NCBI RefSeq assembly: GCF_000235365.1
Contig: NC_016456.1
Span: forward strand, 496,001-560,000
DNA from: Eremothecium cymbalariae DBVPG#7215
Lineage: Eukaryota; Ascomycota; Saccharomycetes; Saccharomycetales; Saccharomycetaceae
Length of the DNA stretch: 64,000 nucleotides
Direction: 5' to 3'
In this document: positions 29,029-39,122 of the stretch, piece by piece
Position numbering within the stretch: position 1 is the stretch's first letter
Layout: each line of letters begins with the position of its first letter
Program-made: the position numbers and the translations under genes
The notes under the pieces: generated by a model
Database searches by the model: none
What the model saw: the letters and a program-made list of their open reading frames with translations, nothing else
Told to the model about the DNA's origin: nothing

Positions 29029-29631
29029 TCAGCGATTAAATCTATAACTAACTTGTGCACTCACTCTGTGATCACCAGTATTAAAATTTCTGAACTGAAC
29101 AACTTCTCCGTCAGCGATCTCCTTCCCATCAGAATCAGCCCATTCCATTGGTACATTTGCATTTGCATCTGTGTATGCCAACACATTAAATGTATAATTT
29201 CCCTCATTTTTTAATTCTGGTAAAAATGTAACACTGGCGGTTATTTGCCGCATCAATGCTCGAATCTGCTTTTGTGTTTCTTCCAAGTCATTATTATGCT
29301 CCGATTGCTCCTCACTACCGCTATCCGTGATGTGCTGTACATCAAATTCCCACCTTTCAACCACATCCCCTTCATCCTTGTCCACCATCACAAGCACCAG
29401 CTTATTACATTTGCCACCAAGTAACCACCTATGTACCTGCAATAGTATTTTCCTTATGTAGTCCTTCAATTCGTCATCATGGGTCTTTAGCAAGTTCATT
29501 TCATATTTCTTAACCGTGGTGAAATCCTCTGGAGGGTACACAGCTCTCTGATAGAGGATAGTGTTAATGCTGTATTCAAAGAATTCTGTGACTGCTCTTG
29601 TAGATCCCTTTAACGAGATAGGATTAGACAT
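29029..29631 (-). CDS. MAD2: Spindle assembly checkpoint protein Mad2
   Basis: The 200-residue HORMA-domain protein binds Mad1 and Cdc20 to inhibit the anaphase-promoting complex at unattached kinetochores. The N-terminal SLKGSTRAVTEFFEYSINTILYQRAVYP block, WEFDVQ near residue 104 and the C-terminal safety-belt region (VVQFRNFNTGDHRVSAQVSYRF) are present. S. cerevisiae YJL030W is 196 aa. It is 45 bp from the VPS53 stop (convergent) and divergent from BET4. Confidence 0.96.
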   Translation of the reverse strand: MSNPISLKGSTRAVTEFFEYSINTILYQRAVYPPEDFTTVKKYEMNLLKTHDDELKDYIRKILLQVHRWLLGGKCNKLVLVMVDKDEGDVVERWEFDVQHITDSGSEEQSEHNNDLEETQKQIRALMRQITASVTFLPELKNEGNYTFNVLAYTDANANVPMEWADSDGKEIADGEVVQFRNFNTGDHRVSAQVSYRFNR

Positions 29632-29815
29632 GTTCTTGATAGTTCTTGAAGTTAAATTGTTTGCATTTACGCCTCTTTATCTCTGTGGTTAGGTTCATGA
29701 GATTCTGGCTCGCTAAAGTTTCTACTTCAAAACAATTGTGCTGATCCTTCCCTTTGCATCTTAAAGCGTTCAACAGAGAGAGGATGAAGACAAACAGAAA
29801 GGACAAGTCAACAAC

Positions 29816-30863
29816 ATGGTATGTTCTAGTTAGGATTAGTTTCAGATACCTGCCAATCATTAACTAACATTAAAGGCGTTAGCACGGTATTAAAAGAAGA
29901 AACTTGACACAGGAGGCACTGGTTCAAAAGAGGAGTCAGGCTCAGCAGCAGATCCACAGATATAGAAGCCAAACTGCGAAAGTTTTAAGTTTGAAAGGTG
30001 CTAAAGTATATAGTATTGATGCTTTAAAAGAGACTACAATATTGTTGGATTTAAATCCAGAGTTCAATGCTGTTTGGAATTATAGAAGGGATATTATTAA
30101 AGGTATTAGGGATGAATTGAGTGAAGATTTTTGGCATGATGAATTGAGTTTTACAATGGTCCAGTTAAAAAGTTTTCCGAAAGTGTATTGGATTTGGAAT
30201 CACAGGGTTTGGTGTTTGAATAATTGCCAAGGTAATGCGCTTAAACTTTGGAAGTATGAGTTGGGAATTGTAGGGAAGATTTTAAGCATGGATCCAAGGA
30301 ACTTTCATGGTTGGCATTACAGGAGAATTGTAGTGAACAAACTTGAGGCGTTGAGTCGTATTTCGATGAATAAGGATGAGTTTAACTACACCACCAAGAT
30401 TATCAATGAAAATATCTCCAATTTTAGTGCTTGGCATCAAAGATGTCAGCTAATTCCTAAAATGCTTAAACACGGAGAAATTACTAACTTTCCTGAGTTT
30501 GTCCAGAAAGAAACTGATTATATTATCAATGCAATGTTCACTGATGCAGATGATCAATCTGTATGGACTTATGTGCATTGGTTTATTAAAGATGAGTGTA
30601 TTGTGAACAATATTCCTACACAGGAGTACATATCCATGCTCCTAAAATTCGAGGAGAATATTACCATGATTAACGAGGATGAGATTGATTTCTCCGGAAA
30701 GGAAAATATATGGTGTTTGAAAACTTTGGTTTCAATAGAGTCCATTCAAATAAAAAACCTGGGTTTGCCTATAGAATCGCATATCAAAGATTATTTGAAC
30801 AAATTAATGGATCTTGATCCTCTAAGGAGAAAAAAATATGTTCACATGTTGAATAATGCTTGA
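29816..30863 (+). CDS. BET4: Rab geranylgeranyltransferase alpha subunit, spliced
   Basis: The 327-residue alpha subunit (with Bet2 and Mrs6) prenylates Ypt/Sec4 GTPases. The coding sequence is join(29816..29818, 29883..30863): exon 1 is only the ATG, followed at once by GTATGT, and exon 2 begins HGIKRRN, matching the S. cerevisiae start M-HGIKRK (YJL031C, also 327 aa). Exon 2 has no early ATG in frame and is preceded by the TAG acceptor. Prenyltransferase alpha repeats are visible: NPEFNAVWNYRRDII, KVYWIWNHRVWCL, NFHGWHYRRIV, NFSAWHQRCQL, DDQSVWTYVHWF. It converges on CTK2 with 94 bp between the two genes. Confidence 0.93.
29819..29882 (+). other. Spliceosomal intron of BET4, 64 nt
   Basis: The donor is GTATGT, the branch region TAACTAAC (29861-29868) and the acceptor TAG (29880-29882). 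Removal joins the start ATG directly to codon 2 in phase 0. Confidence 0.9.
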
Positions 30864-30957
30864 TTTATATATATAAGTAATAATACAAGTGAATGGGTTA
30901 ATGCGTTTAGGGGTATTTTTTGTTTTCAACGGGCTTATTAAAGGAGTGAATAACTTA

Positions 30958-31938
30958 TTATTTGGATCGTTTAGCCCCACTGGGCCCTGCTGGCATTGCT
31001 TCCTCGGCAACTCTCTTCCTGTCTAGAACATATCTCCGTTCACGTATCTTATAATCCCGCTCTTCGATAAGATATTTATCCTTTTCTATGGACGAGATAT
31101 TTTCCTTTAAGCCCTTATCCTCTCCAACTTTAGCCTTTAATTTTATGAATCTTTCAACGCTAATCGATGTTAAATTTTCTGGTAGATGGTTCTTCAAATC
31201 GCATATATCAAAAACATTGATGAAGAAGTTTATAACTGATACATAAGCTTCATTAACTGAGTCTTCATCACTTTCAAATAGATTATATCTTATGTTCGGC
31301 CATTGCACGTTTTCCAACAGTTCGCACGCGATCTTTAAAACTGCCAGAGCAATAGTGTGTTGTGGAACAATTAGTAAAAGTTCTAATTTAATAACATCAA
31401 ATGCTATAAGCCACGCCAAATGGCAAACATTATAATCTAAAGACAATTCACGCCCAATTTTGACAATGTATTCGTCGATATGTACTGTATTATTGATTCG
31501 ATGATCGAATGCACATGTCTCTAGTATCCGTAACTCCATTTGAACAATTCTTGTTTTATAAGTCTCTAACTTCTCAGATGTAACCTTCGCAGAATTCCTC
31601 AGCTTTAATGACGCAGAACAGAGGTCTCCAACCTTCTTAACGGTCTCCACCTGTTTGCAACTAATAAATAAGCAGCTTGTTGCCACATCGTAACACATCT
31701 CCGTTTCAAATTTATTGAATACATAATATCGTTGATAAAAATACATTGCAACCTCCAGAGTCTTCCTGGGGAACTTTAACTGTACGCATATATCACATAG
31801 AAACTTAAAAACCGATATTCTTTTTTGATTGTAAGTTCGACGGTCAGGTATGGTATTTTTCTGAGCTCTCTTTATTTGTTCTTTCGTTAAATACGGTCTC
31901 GAGAGTGTTAGCTGACTCTCATATACTGTAGCGGACAT
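30958..31938 (-). CDS. CTK2: Cyclin-like subunit of CTDK-I kinase
   Basis: The 326-residue cyclin-related beta subunit of the Ctk1 kinase complex phosphorylates Ser2 of the RNA polymerase II CTD. The first ATG in frame is at 31938 (MSATVYESQL). The cyclin box lies around residues 40-180 (RISVFKFLCDICVQLKFPRKTLEVAMYFYQRYYVF, CLFISCKQVETVKKVGDLC, HIDEYIVKIGRELSLDYNVCHLAWLIAFDV). The C-terminus is basic. S. cerevisiae YJL006C is 323 aa. Confidence 0.93.
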   Translation of the reverse strand: MSATVYESQLTLSRPYLTKEQIKRAQKNTIPDRRTYNQKRISVFKFLCDICVQLKFPRKTLEVAMYFYQRYYVFNKFETEMCYDVATSCLFISCKQVETVKKVGDLCSASLKLRNSAKVTSEKLETYKTRIVQMELRILETCAFDHRINNTVHIDEYIVKIGRELSLDYNVCHLAWLIAFDVIKLELLLIVPQHTIALAVLKIACELLENVQWPNIRYNLFESDEDSVNEAYVSVINFFINVFDICDLKNHLPENLTSISVERFIKLKAKVGEDKGLKENISSIEKDKYLIEERDYKIRERRYVLDRKRVAEEAMPAGPSGAKRSK

Positions 31939-32228
31939 TTCCAAACTGCAACAGCTATATCTAAAGATACTTTAAGAACCTGATAATATTCCAAGGGATT
32001 GATTGTTGACGTATATAAACCTTTTGGTGATGCATGTTCGACAGCGGCAGGTCTTATACATTCGGAAAATTTGAAAAATCACCGAACACGGGTTGATAGA
32101 AATCTAAAATCATCATTAATTAACCCTCTCAAACGATCTTCCCTCTACCTATCAGTGTCTTCCCATGGAGGTTTTTGTTGGATATAAGTACTCTGAAAGC
32201 TTTATATACAATTATTTTAAGTCTACCT

Positions 32229-34556
32229 TTAACCTTGAAGAAGTTTTGAGGTCAAATTCTCCAGGTCATCCAAACTTTGAGGCTCTTCGACTTCTATGAT
32301 GTCATTGGCACGGCGGTCCTCCAGATAACGCTCTTCTTGGTCACGTTGTAGAAGCTTTATCTTCTTTTTAGAAGGTTTATTGGAATCCGCGTAATCTGAA
32401 TCATAGTAGTCTGATTGCATGTCATCGCTTAAGTTGGGTGTTCTCAGGTATGCGGCAGTGGAACCTGTGGTGTGTTCACAATCGTCTCCACTGTCATGGC
32501 GTTCTTGTTGTGATTCCATTTCTCTTTTCAGGGCCTCCAACCTCTTTCTCTTCTTTTCTTGTCTTTTGTCCTTGGCAAGTTTTTTATCTTGCACATCAAC
32601 CTTTGCCATAATGTCAGCTTCCTTGGATAGAAATTCTTTCTTTTGGGATTCTGCGTCACCTTTCTTGTGAAATTCCTCCTCGCCTTCTAGTTCATATATT
32701 GGATGTGGAATACCATCATCATCGAACTTCAGCTTTGAAGGATTGCCGTTTGACGATAAAGAAGCCTTCTTTGACACTGCCCTCTTTTGTGCTCTCTTGG
32801 AAGATATCACCATGGGTTGCGGCAAATCTTCTTCGTTTAACTCATGATTTGAACGCTTAATGGTCATAAAATCGTCAGTATCGTTAGTGTCCCCTCCTGA
32901 TTTGGTAATGTTTAGGTAATGTTCACTCAAGACAGTTTGGTTTTTACGGCCAAACATCCTGTCATATTTAGTCCTCACTGGTTTGTTCTCTTCTTCTTCA
33001 AGATCACCATTTTCGTTCGTTTTAGACAATAATAATAGTTTCCTCGAAGTGTTTTTCAATTCTTTCGACCTCTCTATAGATTTCATTCCTTTGATTTTGA
33101 TCTTTGGAGCGCCTGGTAATCCTAAAGAAGATGCAAACTCTTCAAGAGGCAGCTCTGAAAATTTAAATACTTCGGTATCCTTCTGTATGTAGATTGATCT
33201 GACATATGATATAAATGCCTTTTGTGCCAAATATTTGAGCTCGGGGCTCTTGAACAGTAGGGATTGCAGCTGATTTCTAATAGATTTACGTTTTGACTGC
33301 TTAATCACTGACTTTTTTGGTTCTATCATTTTGGTCTTCAATCTTTTTAAGAAGCCGGGTTCTTCTTGTGGAGTTAACATAATAAGACATTTTCCGCTTT
33401 TACCGTAACGAGCTGATCTACCTGCCCTATGAATGTAAGTGTCAACATCTTCAGGGCAATCTACTTGAACCACCCAATCAACTGTAGGAAAATCAATGCC
33501 TCGGGCAACGACGTCGGTCGAGAACAAACAAGCATGCTGCGCTCTGCTAAATTTGTCCAAGGTTTCTGTCCTAGCAGTTTGTTTTTGTCTTCCATGCAAA
33601 TGCATCAAAGAAATACCTGGCTGTAACTTTCTAAATGTCTCATAAACAAAATGTACCTGTTTGGAAGATGACAAAAACACAACTGTCTTTGAGTTCAAAT
33701 GCGACTTGATGAAACTAAATAGTATATCCAGTTTATCTGGAAGTTCAACATCGATGTACGATTGCTCTAACGTTTCCGGAGTGGCAGGTTGGTTTTTAGA
33801 GAGTAATGTGTCGGAACCAATGCTTTTATAATCAACCAAAGATAGCCTTGCCAAGTCTGCCAAGGATTGGGATTGAGTGGCAGAAAACAATAGAGTTTGT
33901 CTATCTGGAGGTAAATTTGACACAATTGCATCCAATGTCTTTTTGAATCCCATATCCAAACACCTATCCGCTTCATCCAATACTAAAATTTGTAAATTAG
34001 AACTAGTTAAACCAACAGCCTGATCCATATGCTGTAATATTCTACCGGGAGTACCAATTAAAATATTAATCTTAGAAATTCTATCCATTTCGAACTTCAC
34101 ATCCTTACCACCAATAACTAAACCAGCTGAAAACGATGTATGCTTCCCGATCTTTATCAACACTTCATAGATCTGCATTGCAAGTTCTCTTGTAGGGGAT
34201 ATTATCAGCGCCCCAAGACCATCGAATTCAGTCCACTTTTCACGGTATAGTTTTTCAATAACAGGAATCAAAAAAGCCAAAGTCTTACCAGATCCCGTCT
34301 TCGCCGCACCAAGTATGTCATGGCCTTTTAAGGCCATTGGAATAGAGTCTCTCTGTATATCTGTCAGTTTTATAAATCCTGACTCTTTCAATCCTTTTAA
34401 TGTAACTTCACTAATAGGTAACTCATCAAAAGAAGAAGCAGTACATTTGGTGGCACCAAAGTCATTAATTCTTCTCTTCAATTCGTCCAAAGCCCTTTCC
34501 TGCTCTTTGCGTATCTCTTTACGCTTGCTCGTCGTTAACCTGTGTCTTTTCGCCAT
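32229..34556 (-). CDS. HCA4: DEAD-box RNA helicase Hca4/Dbp4
   Basis: The 775-residue nucleolar helicase is needed for release of U14 snoRNA from pre-rRNA and for 18S synthesis. Helicase motifs are in order: Q motif ([14 protein letters not shown]), Walker [10 protein letters not shown] (about residue 85), PTRELA, GTPGR, DEAD in [13 protein letters not shown] (about 195), SAT (LLFSATQS), then [16 protein letters not shown] and HRAGRSAR. A long basic and acidic C-terminal extension is typical of Dbp4. S. cerevisiae YJL033W is 770 aa. It is divergent from PML1. Confidence 0.95.
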   Translation of the reverse strand: MAKRHRLTTSKRKEIRKEQERALDELKRRINDFGATKCTASSFDELPISEVTLKGLKESGFIKLTDIQRDSIPMALKGHDILGAAKTGSGKTLAFLIPVIEKLYREKWTEFDGLGALIISPTRELAMQIYEVLIKIGKHTSFSAGLVIGGKDVKFEMDRISKINILIGTPGRILQHMDQAVGLTSSNLQILVLDEADRCLDMGFKKTLDAIVSNLPPDRQTLLFSATQSQSLADLARLSLVDYKSIGSDTLLSKNQPATPETLEQSYIDVELPDKLDILFSFIKSHLNSKTVVFLSSSKQVHFVYETFRKLQPGISLMHLHGRQKQTARTETLDKFSRAQHACLFSTDVVARGIDFPTVDWVVQVDCPEDVDTYIHRAGRSARYGKSGKCLIMLTPQEEPGFLKRLKTKMIEPKKSVIKQSKRKSIRNQLQSLLFKSPELKYLAQKAFISYVRSIYIQKDTEVFKFSELPLEEFASSLGLPGAPKIKIKGMKSIERSKELKNTSRKLLLLSKTNENGDLEEEENKPVRTKYDRMFGRKNQTVLSEHYLNITKSGGDTNDTDDFMTIKRSNHELNEEDLPQPMVISSKRAQKRAVSKKASLSSNGNPSKLKFDDDGIPHPIYELEGEEEFHKKGDAESQKKEFLSKEADIMAKVDVQDKKLAKDKRQEKKRKRLEALKREMESQQERHDSGDDCEHTTGSTAAYLRTPNLSDDMQSDYYDSDYADSNKPSKKKIKLLQRDQEERYLEDRRANDIIEVEEPQSLDDLENLTSKLLQG

Positions 34557-34874
34557 ATTGAGAAAAAACGACCTCGCAAATGATATATCGGACCTGGGCT
34601 AAGTGCTAATGAATAACAATACAGTATAATTATACACCAATGCAATGCTTTCTTCTGAAATCAACGATGAGATTGTAGTGATGAGTTTTTGCAATTTGAA
34701 AAGAAAACGGATTTTTTAAATTTTATTTTTTTCAAAAATAAGAGTCACGTGTAATCGTTTCTTTTTGACCATTCAAAAGAAATATGGCCGTTGTATATTT
34801 GAACGTTGTGAGGAGTTTATTAAAAGCACTAACTTCTGTAAACCTGATGTATTATGCAATGCTAGTACGATAGG
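34557..34874. promoter_or_regulatory. HCA4-PML1 divergent promoter region with PAC-like motif
   Basis: GTGATGAGTT (34678-34687) is one base off the PAC consensus, and A/T tracts at 34711-34740 resemble RRPE. Both sit about 120-180 bp upstream of HCA4. A TCACGTG occurs near 34745. Confidence 0.55.
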
Positions 34875-35525
34875 ATGCTTAAACGGAGTTCTGATGGGTA
34901 TCGAACAAATTGGTCAGGTCGTAGGGGAAATAATTATAAGCGTTCACGCTACGGTGACGATGGTAGAGGGTATAGACGGCACGCATTCTTACCTGTCTTC
35001 GAGCCATCGGGATTGTTAAGCTTGGAATCGAATTCCAGGAATCAGGTTGCGCTTAAACATGTGGAGCCCTCTGATTCGGTTTCTCCAGAGGTTCATTATA
35101 CGCGATGGAAGGTGCCTTTGAGAAGAAGAACGAGGTTTGAAGCGTTGTTGTATAGAAAGGGATCTCAAGAAGGCGGTAGTGGTAATGATGAAGTACAGGA
35201 AAGATGGGAACTTTCTTCGGCAGCGAGTTATATAATCGGTAGTACGATTACGAAGTCGGATAAAAGCGAGAATGCGGCTGTGGTCACTGATATTGGGATT
35301 CCAGAGGAGACTATTTCGGAACAACATGCGGTGATCCAGTTTCGTGAAAGGGATGGGGGGGCGTTAGTTCCCTATGTAATAGATTTGAATTCGTCGAACG
35401 GGACTTTATTAAATGGTTCGGTGATTCCTCAGGCTAGGTATGTTGAACTTCGCAGTGGAGATGTCCTGGAGTTTAGTAACAATTCAAATGACACAAATTT
35501 TGAATTGATCTTTATGGCAGTATGA
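34875..35525 (+). CDS. PML1: FHA-domain RES complex subunit Pml1
   Basis: The 216-residue subunit of the pre-mRNA retention and splicing (RES) complex works with Snu17 and Bud13. An N-terminal Arg/Gly-rich arm is followed by FLPVFEPSGLLSLESN, the segment that binds Snu17 in yeast. A forkhead-associated domain runs from about residue 112 to the end: YIIGSTITKS, ISEQHAVIQF, IDLNSSNGTLLNGSVI and VELRSGDVLEF. S. cerevisiae YLR016C is 204 aa. Other upstream ATGs are out of frame, so the start at 34875 is used. Confidence 0.92.
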   Translation: MLKRSSDGYRTNWSGRRGNNYKRSRYGDDGRGYRRHAFLPVFEPSGLLSLESNSRNQVALKHVEPSDSVSPEVHYTRWKVPLRRRTRFEALLYRKGSQEGGSGNDEVQERWELSSAASYIIGSTITKSDKSENAAVVTDIGIPEETISEQHAVIQFRERDGGALVPYVIDLNSSNGTLLNGSVIPQARYVELRSGDVLEFSNNSNDTNFELIFMAV

Positions 35526-36061
35526 CTTTGCAGGGCCCTCCCCATGTAAAAATTTACAAATAAAAATTTCTTTTGAGATTATTAAATAAGGATGCATAAA
35601 ATCGAAATCATATATATTTATATATACAAAACGGTGAATACATCCCAAAATTATTTTATCGAGAATCTAATTCTCTCCCCTGTATCTCTCTGCCTCTTTA
35701 ATCGACTTTCTTCTGATCTTTCAAAATTGCAACATTAGGGATAAAAAGTGATATTAAAGTAGAGGAAACAAGACATTATATTAACCGATTTTTTATACTT
35801 GATATGGTTGTAATTGGACTGTGTTAAAGGTAATGTGGACGTAAAAACACGCGTGCTGCGGGTTATTACGTACCCAAAAAATGAAATGAACATCCGTCTT
35901 ATTTTATTGTAAGTAGTAGTACCAGTGGTAGTAATAGTAGCTGCAGTAGTATGAGTTTTTTTTTTATTTGATACCAATTAGAAAATAATAAATTAACGAG
36001 GAAGAAAAAAAATATTAAAGATAAAAAAAAGTACGGTGGCCATAAAGATAAAATTTATTAT
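35526..36061. other. PML1-KAR2 convergent 3' region, about 540 bp
   Basis: This AT-rich region with TATATATTTATATATA near 35620 and A/T homopolymers contains both gene ends. A minus-strand frame of 80 codons at 35735-35977 is low-complexity (TTAATITTTGTTT) and is not believed. Confidence 0.6.
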
Positions 36062-38131
36062 TTACAATTCATCGTGGTCAAAGTAATCATCATCATCATC
36101 TTCGTCGTCGTCGTCGTCATTGCTGCTACCAGCGCCTGCTGCTGCGTCACCGTACAATTTGGAAGTGATTGGGTAGGCGGCCTGGGATAAAGATTCGAAT
36201 TTCTCTTCAAACTCTTCCTTGCCGGCGGTATCCGTGTTGTCTTCCAACCATTCCAAAACGTCACTTGCAGCGTCTAACAAGGTCTCCTTGTCTTCTTCAT
36301 CCAACTTAGCACCCAAATCACCATTGACTTGGTTCTTCAATGAGTGGGCGTAGTTCTCCAACTTGTTACGGGCTTCAACCTTTTCTCTAATCTCTGCATC
36401 CTCGGCAGCATACTTTTCAGCTTCCTCGACCATTCTGTCAATCTCCTCTTGAGACAACCGACCCTTGTCCTTGTTGATGGTGATGGATTCAGATTTACCT
36501 GTACCTTTATCGGTGGCAGAGACTTTGAGGATACCGTTGGCGTCCAATCCAAAAGTGACCTCCACTTGGGGAACACCTCTTGGTGCTGGCGGGATGCCGG
36601 TCAACTCAAACTTACCCAACAATTTGTTATCCTTGGCCATGGCTCTCTCACCTTCGAATACTTGGATCATAACAGTTTGCTGGTTGTCCACAGCAGTCGA
36701 AAAGATTTGGGACTTTTTGGTGGGGATTGGGGTGTTTCTTTTAATCAATGGGGTCATAACACCACCAGTTACCTCAATACCCAAGGTCAACGCATTGACA
36801 TCCAACAAGACGATATCTTCCACACCTTTCTCACCGGACAAGACACCAGCTTGCACGGCAGCACCGTAAGCAACCGCCTCGTCTGGGTTAATACCTTTAG
36901 AAGCCTTCTTGCCATCGAAAAATGTTTCCAACAATTGCTGAATCTTGGGGATTCTGGTGGAACCACCGACTAGAACAATATCGTGAACTCTCTCCTTAGG
37001 CAAATCGGCGTCCTGCAAAACTTTTTCAACAGGCTTCAACGTCTTCTTGAATAGATCCAAATTCAACTCTTCAAACTTGGCCCTAGTCAACGTCTCCGAA
37101 AAATCGATCCCATCAACAAAGGAATCGATCTCAATCCTGGTAGACATCTGACTCGACAATGCACGCTTGGCCTTTTCCGCCTCTCTCTTTAATTTGGCCA
37201 TCGCCTTCTCGTTGTCAGTAACATCAATACCGTGCTTCTTCTTGAACAGCTTCACGAAATGACGAACCAACTTGTAATCGAAATCCTCACCACCCAAATG
37301 AGTGTCACCGGCAGTGGCTAGAACTTCAAACACACCATTCTCGATCGACAACAACGAAACATCAAAGGTACCACCACCCAAATCATAAACTATAATCTGG
37401 CGCTCATCCTCGCTCTTGTCCAATCCATAAGCAATAGCTGCCGCAGTGGGTTCATTGACAATTCTCAAAATATTCAACCCAGCAATAATACCTGCATCCT
37501 TGGTGGCCTGTCTCTGCGCATCGCTGAAATACGCTGGCACAGTGACCACCGCATGCGTGACCTTCTTGCCCAAGTAATCCTCCGCAATATGCTTCATCTT
37601 ACCTAGAATCATACCGGAAACCTCCTCAGGTGTAAAGCTCTTTTTCTCGCCCTTGACAGACACCTCCACAGCAGGCGACCCGCCCTTGTTAACAACTGTA
37701 AACGGCAAGTGTTTGATATCCCGCTGCACCGTCTTGTCATCGTACTTCAACCCAATCAACCTCTTGATGTCAAAAATAGTGTTGGTAGGATTCGCCGCAA
37801 CCTGGTTCTTGGCCGCATCCCCAATCAACCGCTCCTCGTCCGTAAACGCCACATACGACGGCGTGATCCGGTTCCCCTGTTCATTAGCCAAAATCTCCGT
37901 CTTCCCGTTCTTCATAACAGCAACGCATGAGTACGTCGTACCCAAATCAATACCAATAACAGTTCCATACTCTCCGTCCTGCGCTACCTCCTCCTCAGCA
38001 CCAAAAACCAACCCCCCACGCGAAGACCCAGCCGACCCGCCCAGAAACAAAGGCCCCGCAATCAAAACAACCGCATACAAAACACCAATAAAGGGCAAAC
38101 ACCAACCCGATATTCCTCTTCTCGAAAACAT
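36062..38131 (-). CDS. KAR2: ER Hsp70 chaperone BiP
   Basis: The 689-residue lumenal Hsp70 acts in translocation, folding, ERAD and karyogamy. The N-terminal signal sequence has a hydrophobic core around residues 10-33. The ATPase domain starts [14 protein letters not shown] (about residue 60) and contains [15 protein letters not shown] and [14 protein letters not shown]. The substrate-binding domain and linker ([14 protein letters not shown]) follow. A very acidic tail ends in the ER retrieval signal HDEL. Codon use is strongly optimal. S. cerevisiae YJL034W is 682 aa. Confidence 0.98.
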   Translation of the reverse strand: MFSRRGISGWCLPFIGVLYAVVLIAGPLFLGGSAGSSRGGLVFGAEEEVAQDGEYGTVIGIDLGTTYSCVAVMKNGKTEILANEQGNRITPSYVAFTDEERLIGDAAKNQVAANPTNTIFDIKRLIGLKYDDKTVQRDIKHLPFTVVNKGGSPAVEVSVKGEKKSFTPEEVSGMILGKMKHIAEDYLGKKVTHAVVTVPAYFSDAQRQATKDAGIIAGLNILRIVNEPTAAAIAYGLDKSEDERQIIVYDLGGGTFDVSLLSIENGVFEVLATAGDTHLGGEDFDYKLVRHFVKLFKKKHGIDVTDNEKAMAKLKREAEKAKRALSSQMSTRIEIDSFVDGIDFSETLTRAKFEELNLDLFKKTLKPVEKVLQDADLPKERVHDIVLVGGSTRIPKIQQLLETFFDGKKASKGINPDEAVAYGAAVQAGVLSGEKGVEDIVLLDVNALTLGIEVTGGVMTPLIKRNTPIPTKKSQIFSTAVDNQQTVMIQVFEGERAMAKDNKLLGKFELTGIPPAPRGVPQVEVTFGLDANGILKVSATDKGTGKSESITINKDKGRLSQEEIDRMVEEAEKYAAEDAEIREKVEARNKLENYAHSLKNQVNGDLGAKLDEEDKETLLDAASDVLEWLEDNTDTAGKEEFEEKFESLSQAAYPITSKLYGDAAAGAGSSNDDDDDEDDDDDYFDHDEL

Positions 38132-39122
38132 CTTTTTTTTCCTTACCTTATCTTATCCCCCACAAACAAGAGCTCTCGTCTATATATACGCTCTCTCTGC
38201 CACCTAATCTAACAAAAACAAACAAAAAACTCGATTTTCCGCCTGTATGCTTCTGTTTCTCCAGTACACTATACACACAATATTACCAACACCAATCAAT
38301 CAATCAATCTTGATAATAAAGATATATACCCACTTCGTTTATCCGTGAATCAAGCGAATCAACCAAACAACAAGAAACACTAATATGTTCAACCAGAACA
38401 AACAAACAAACAGATAAATAAACAGAAAGTACGGTGAATATATAACCAATAATAAACTCTCTTTTGTAAACAACAACGAATCCACAGGGGGCGTTCCTCG
38501 ACGTTAAGTTATTTGGCTCTTTATATGGATTTCTCTGGATCCTGCTGGGCGGCGAGGGGGAAACTCGGTGAGGAAGCCGCCCATATCCTAAAAGGAGATA
38601 TAGGTGCACTGGTGCGTGCGGTGTTTTCTGCGTGGGCCGGCTACGTCGCGGGCGGGCGTACCTGACACGTAGCGGCCACGTTGCACAAAACTTTTCGGAG
38701 GGGCGTTCTAGAGGATTCCACGGTCACGTGCTATGTACAGTTGCTTATGTCAGCGGTCACGTGTGGAAGTCACGTGACCGCGGGCTAGTCACGTGCTTTG
38801 TGCGTTTTCTTCTCGTGCCGTTCCCCACACACACTCTCTGGCTCGGCTCACACGCATACAACTGACCTCAACACACACAACAACAAGCAATGGACGCCAT
38901 TCCCACAGTACACGCACGCGCACAAGCACTTGGCTGTCTTTGTCTTCTTCTCCATCTCTCTGATTGACCACAGTTCCTTTTGGAAAAGCACATTTCCGTT
39001 TTCTTCTAGATTTGTGATCTGGACAAAACAAAAAAAAGCTGCCTGTCTCTTGTCGTCGTGTTATTTGAGAGAGAGGGAAGAGAGCAAGAGCAAGAGCAAG
39101 AGAGAGCGTTGGTGTAGTAAAT
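38132..39122. promoter_or_regulatory. KAR2-SMF3 intergenic region with CACGTG cluster
   Basis: This 991-bp divergent region is AC-rich near KAR2 and GC-rich near 38540-38800. Four GTCACGTG sites lie at 38724-38730, 38757-38763, 38770-38776 and 38789-38795. A minus-strand CTACGTGTCA (38663-38672) resembles the UPRE-2 type bound by Hac1 and may serve KAR2. TTCTAGAGGATTC (38706-38718) is one base off a three-unit heat-shock element. A purine-rich GAGAG/AGAGC tract precedes SMF3. Confidence 0.6.
38724..38795. promoter_or_regulatory. Cluster of four GTCACGTG E-boxes
   Basis: Four CACGTG hexamers, each preceded by GT, occur in 72 bp with start-to-start spacings of 33, 13 and 19 bp. The 5' T matches Cbf1 preference (RTCACGTG) and disfavours Pho4. 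They lie about 330-400 bp upstream of SMF3 and about 600 bp upstream of KAR2. Confidence 0.8.

Noticed and set aside
29624..29860. 78-codon minus-strand frame with a hydrophobic stretch
   Set aside because: It is antisense to the BET4 leader and first intron and overlaps the MAD2 start; no support for a gene.
35735..35977. 80-codon minus-strand frame in the PML1-KAR2 gap
   Set aside because: Low-complexity Thr-rich product from a simple-sequence region between convergent gene ends.
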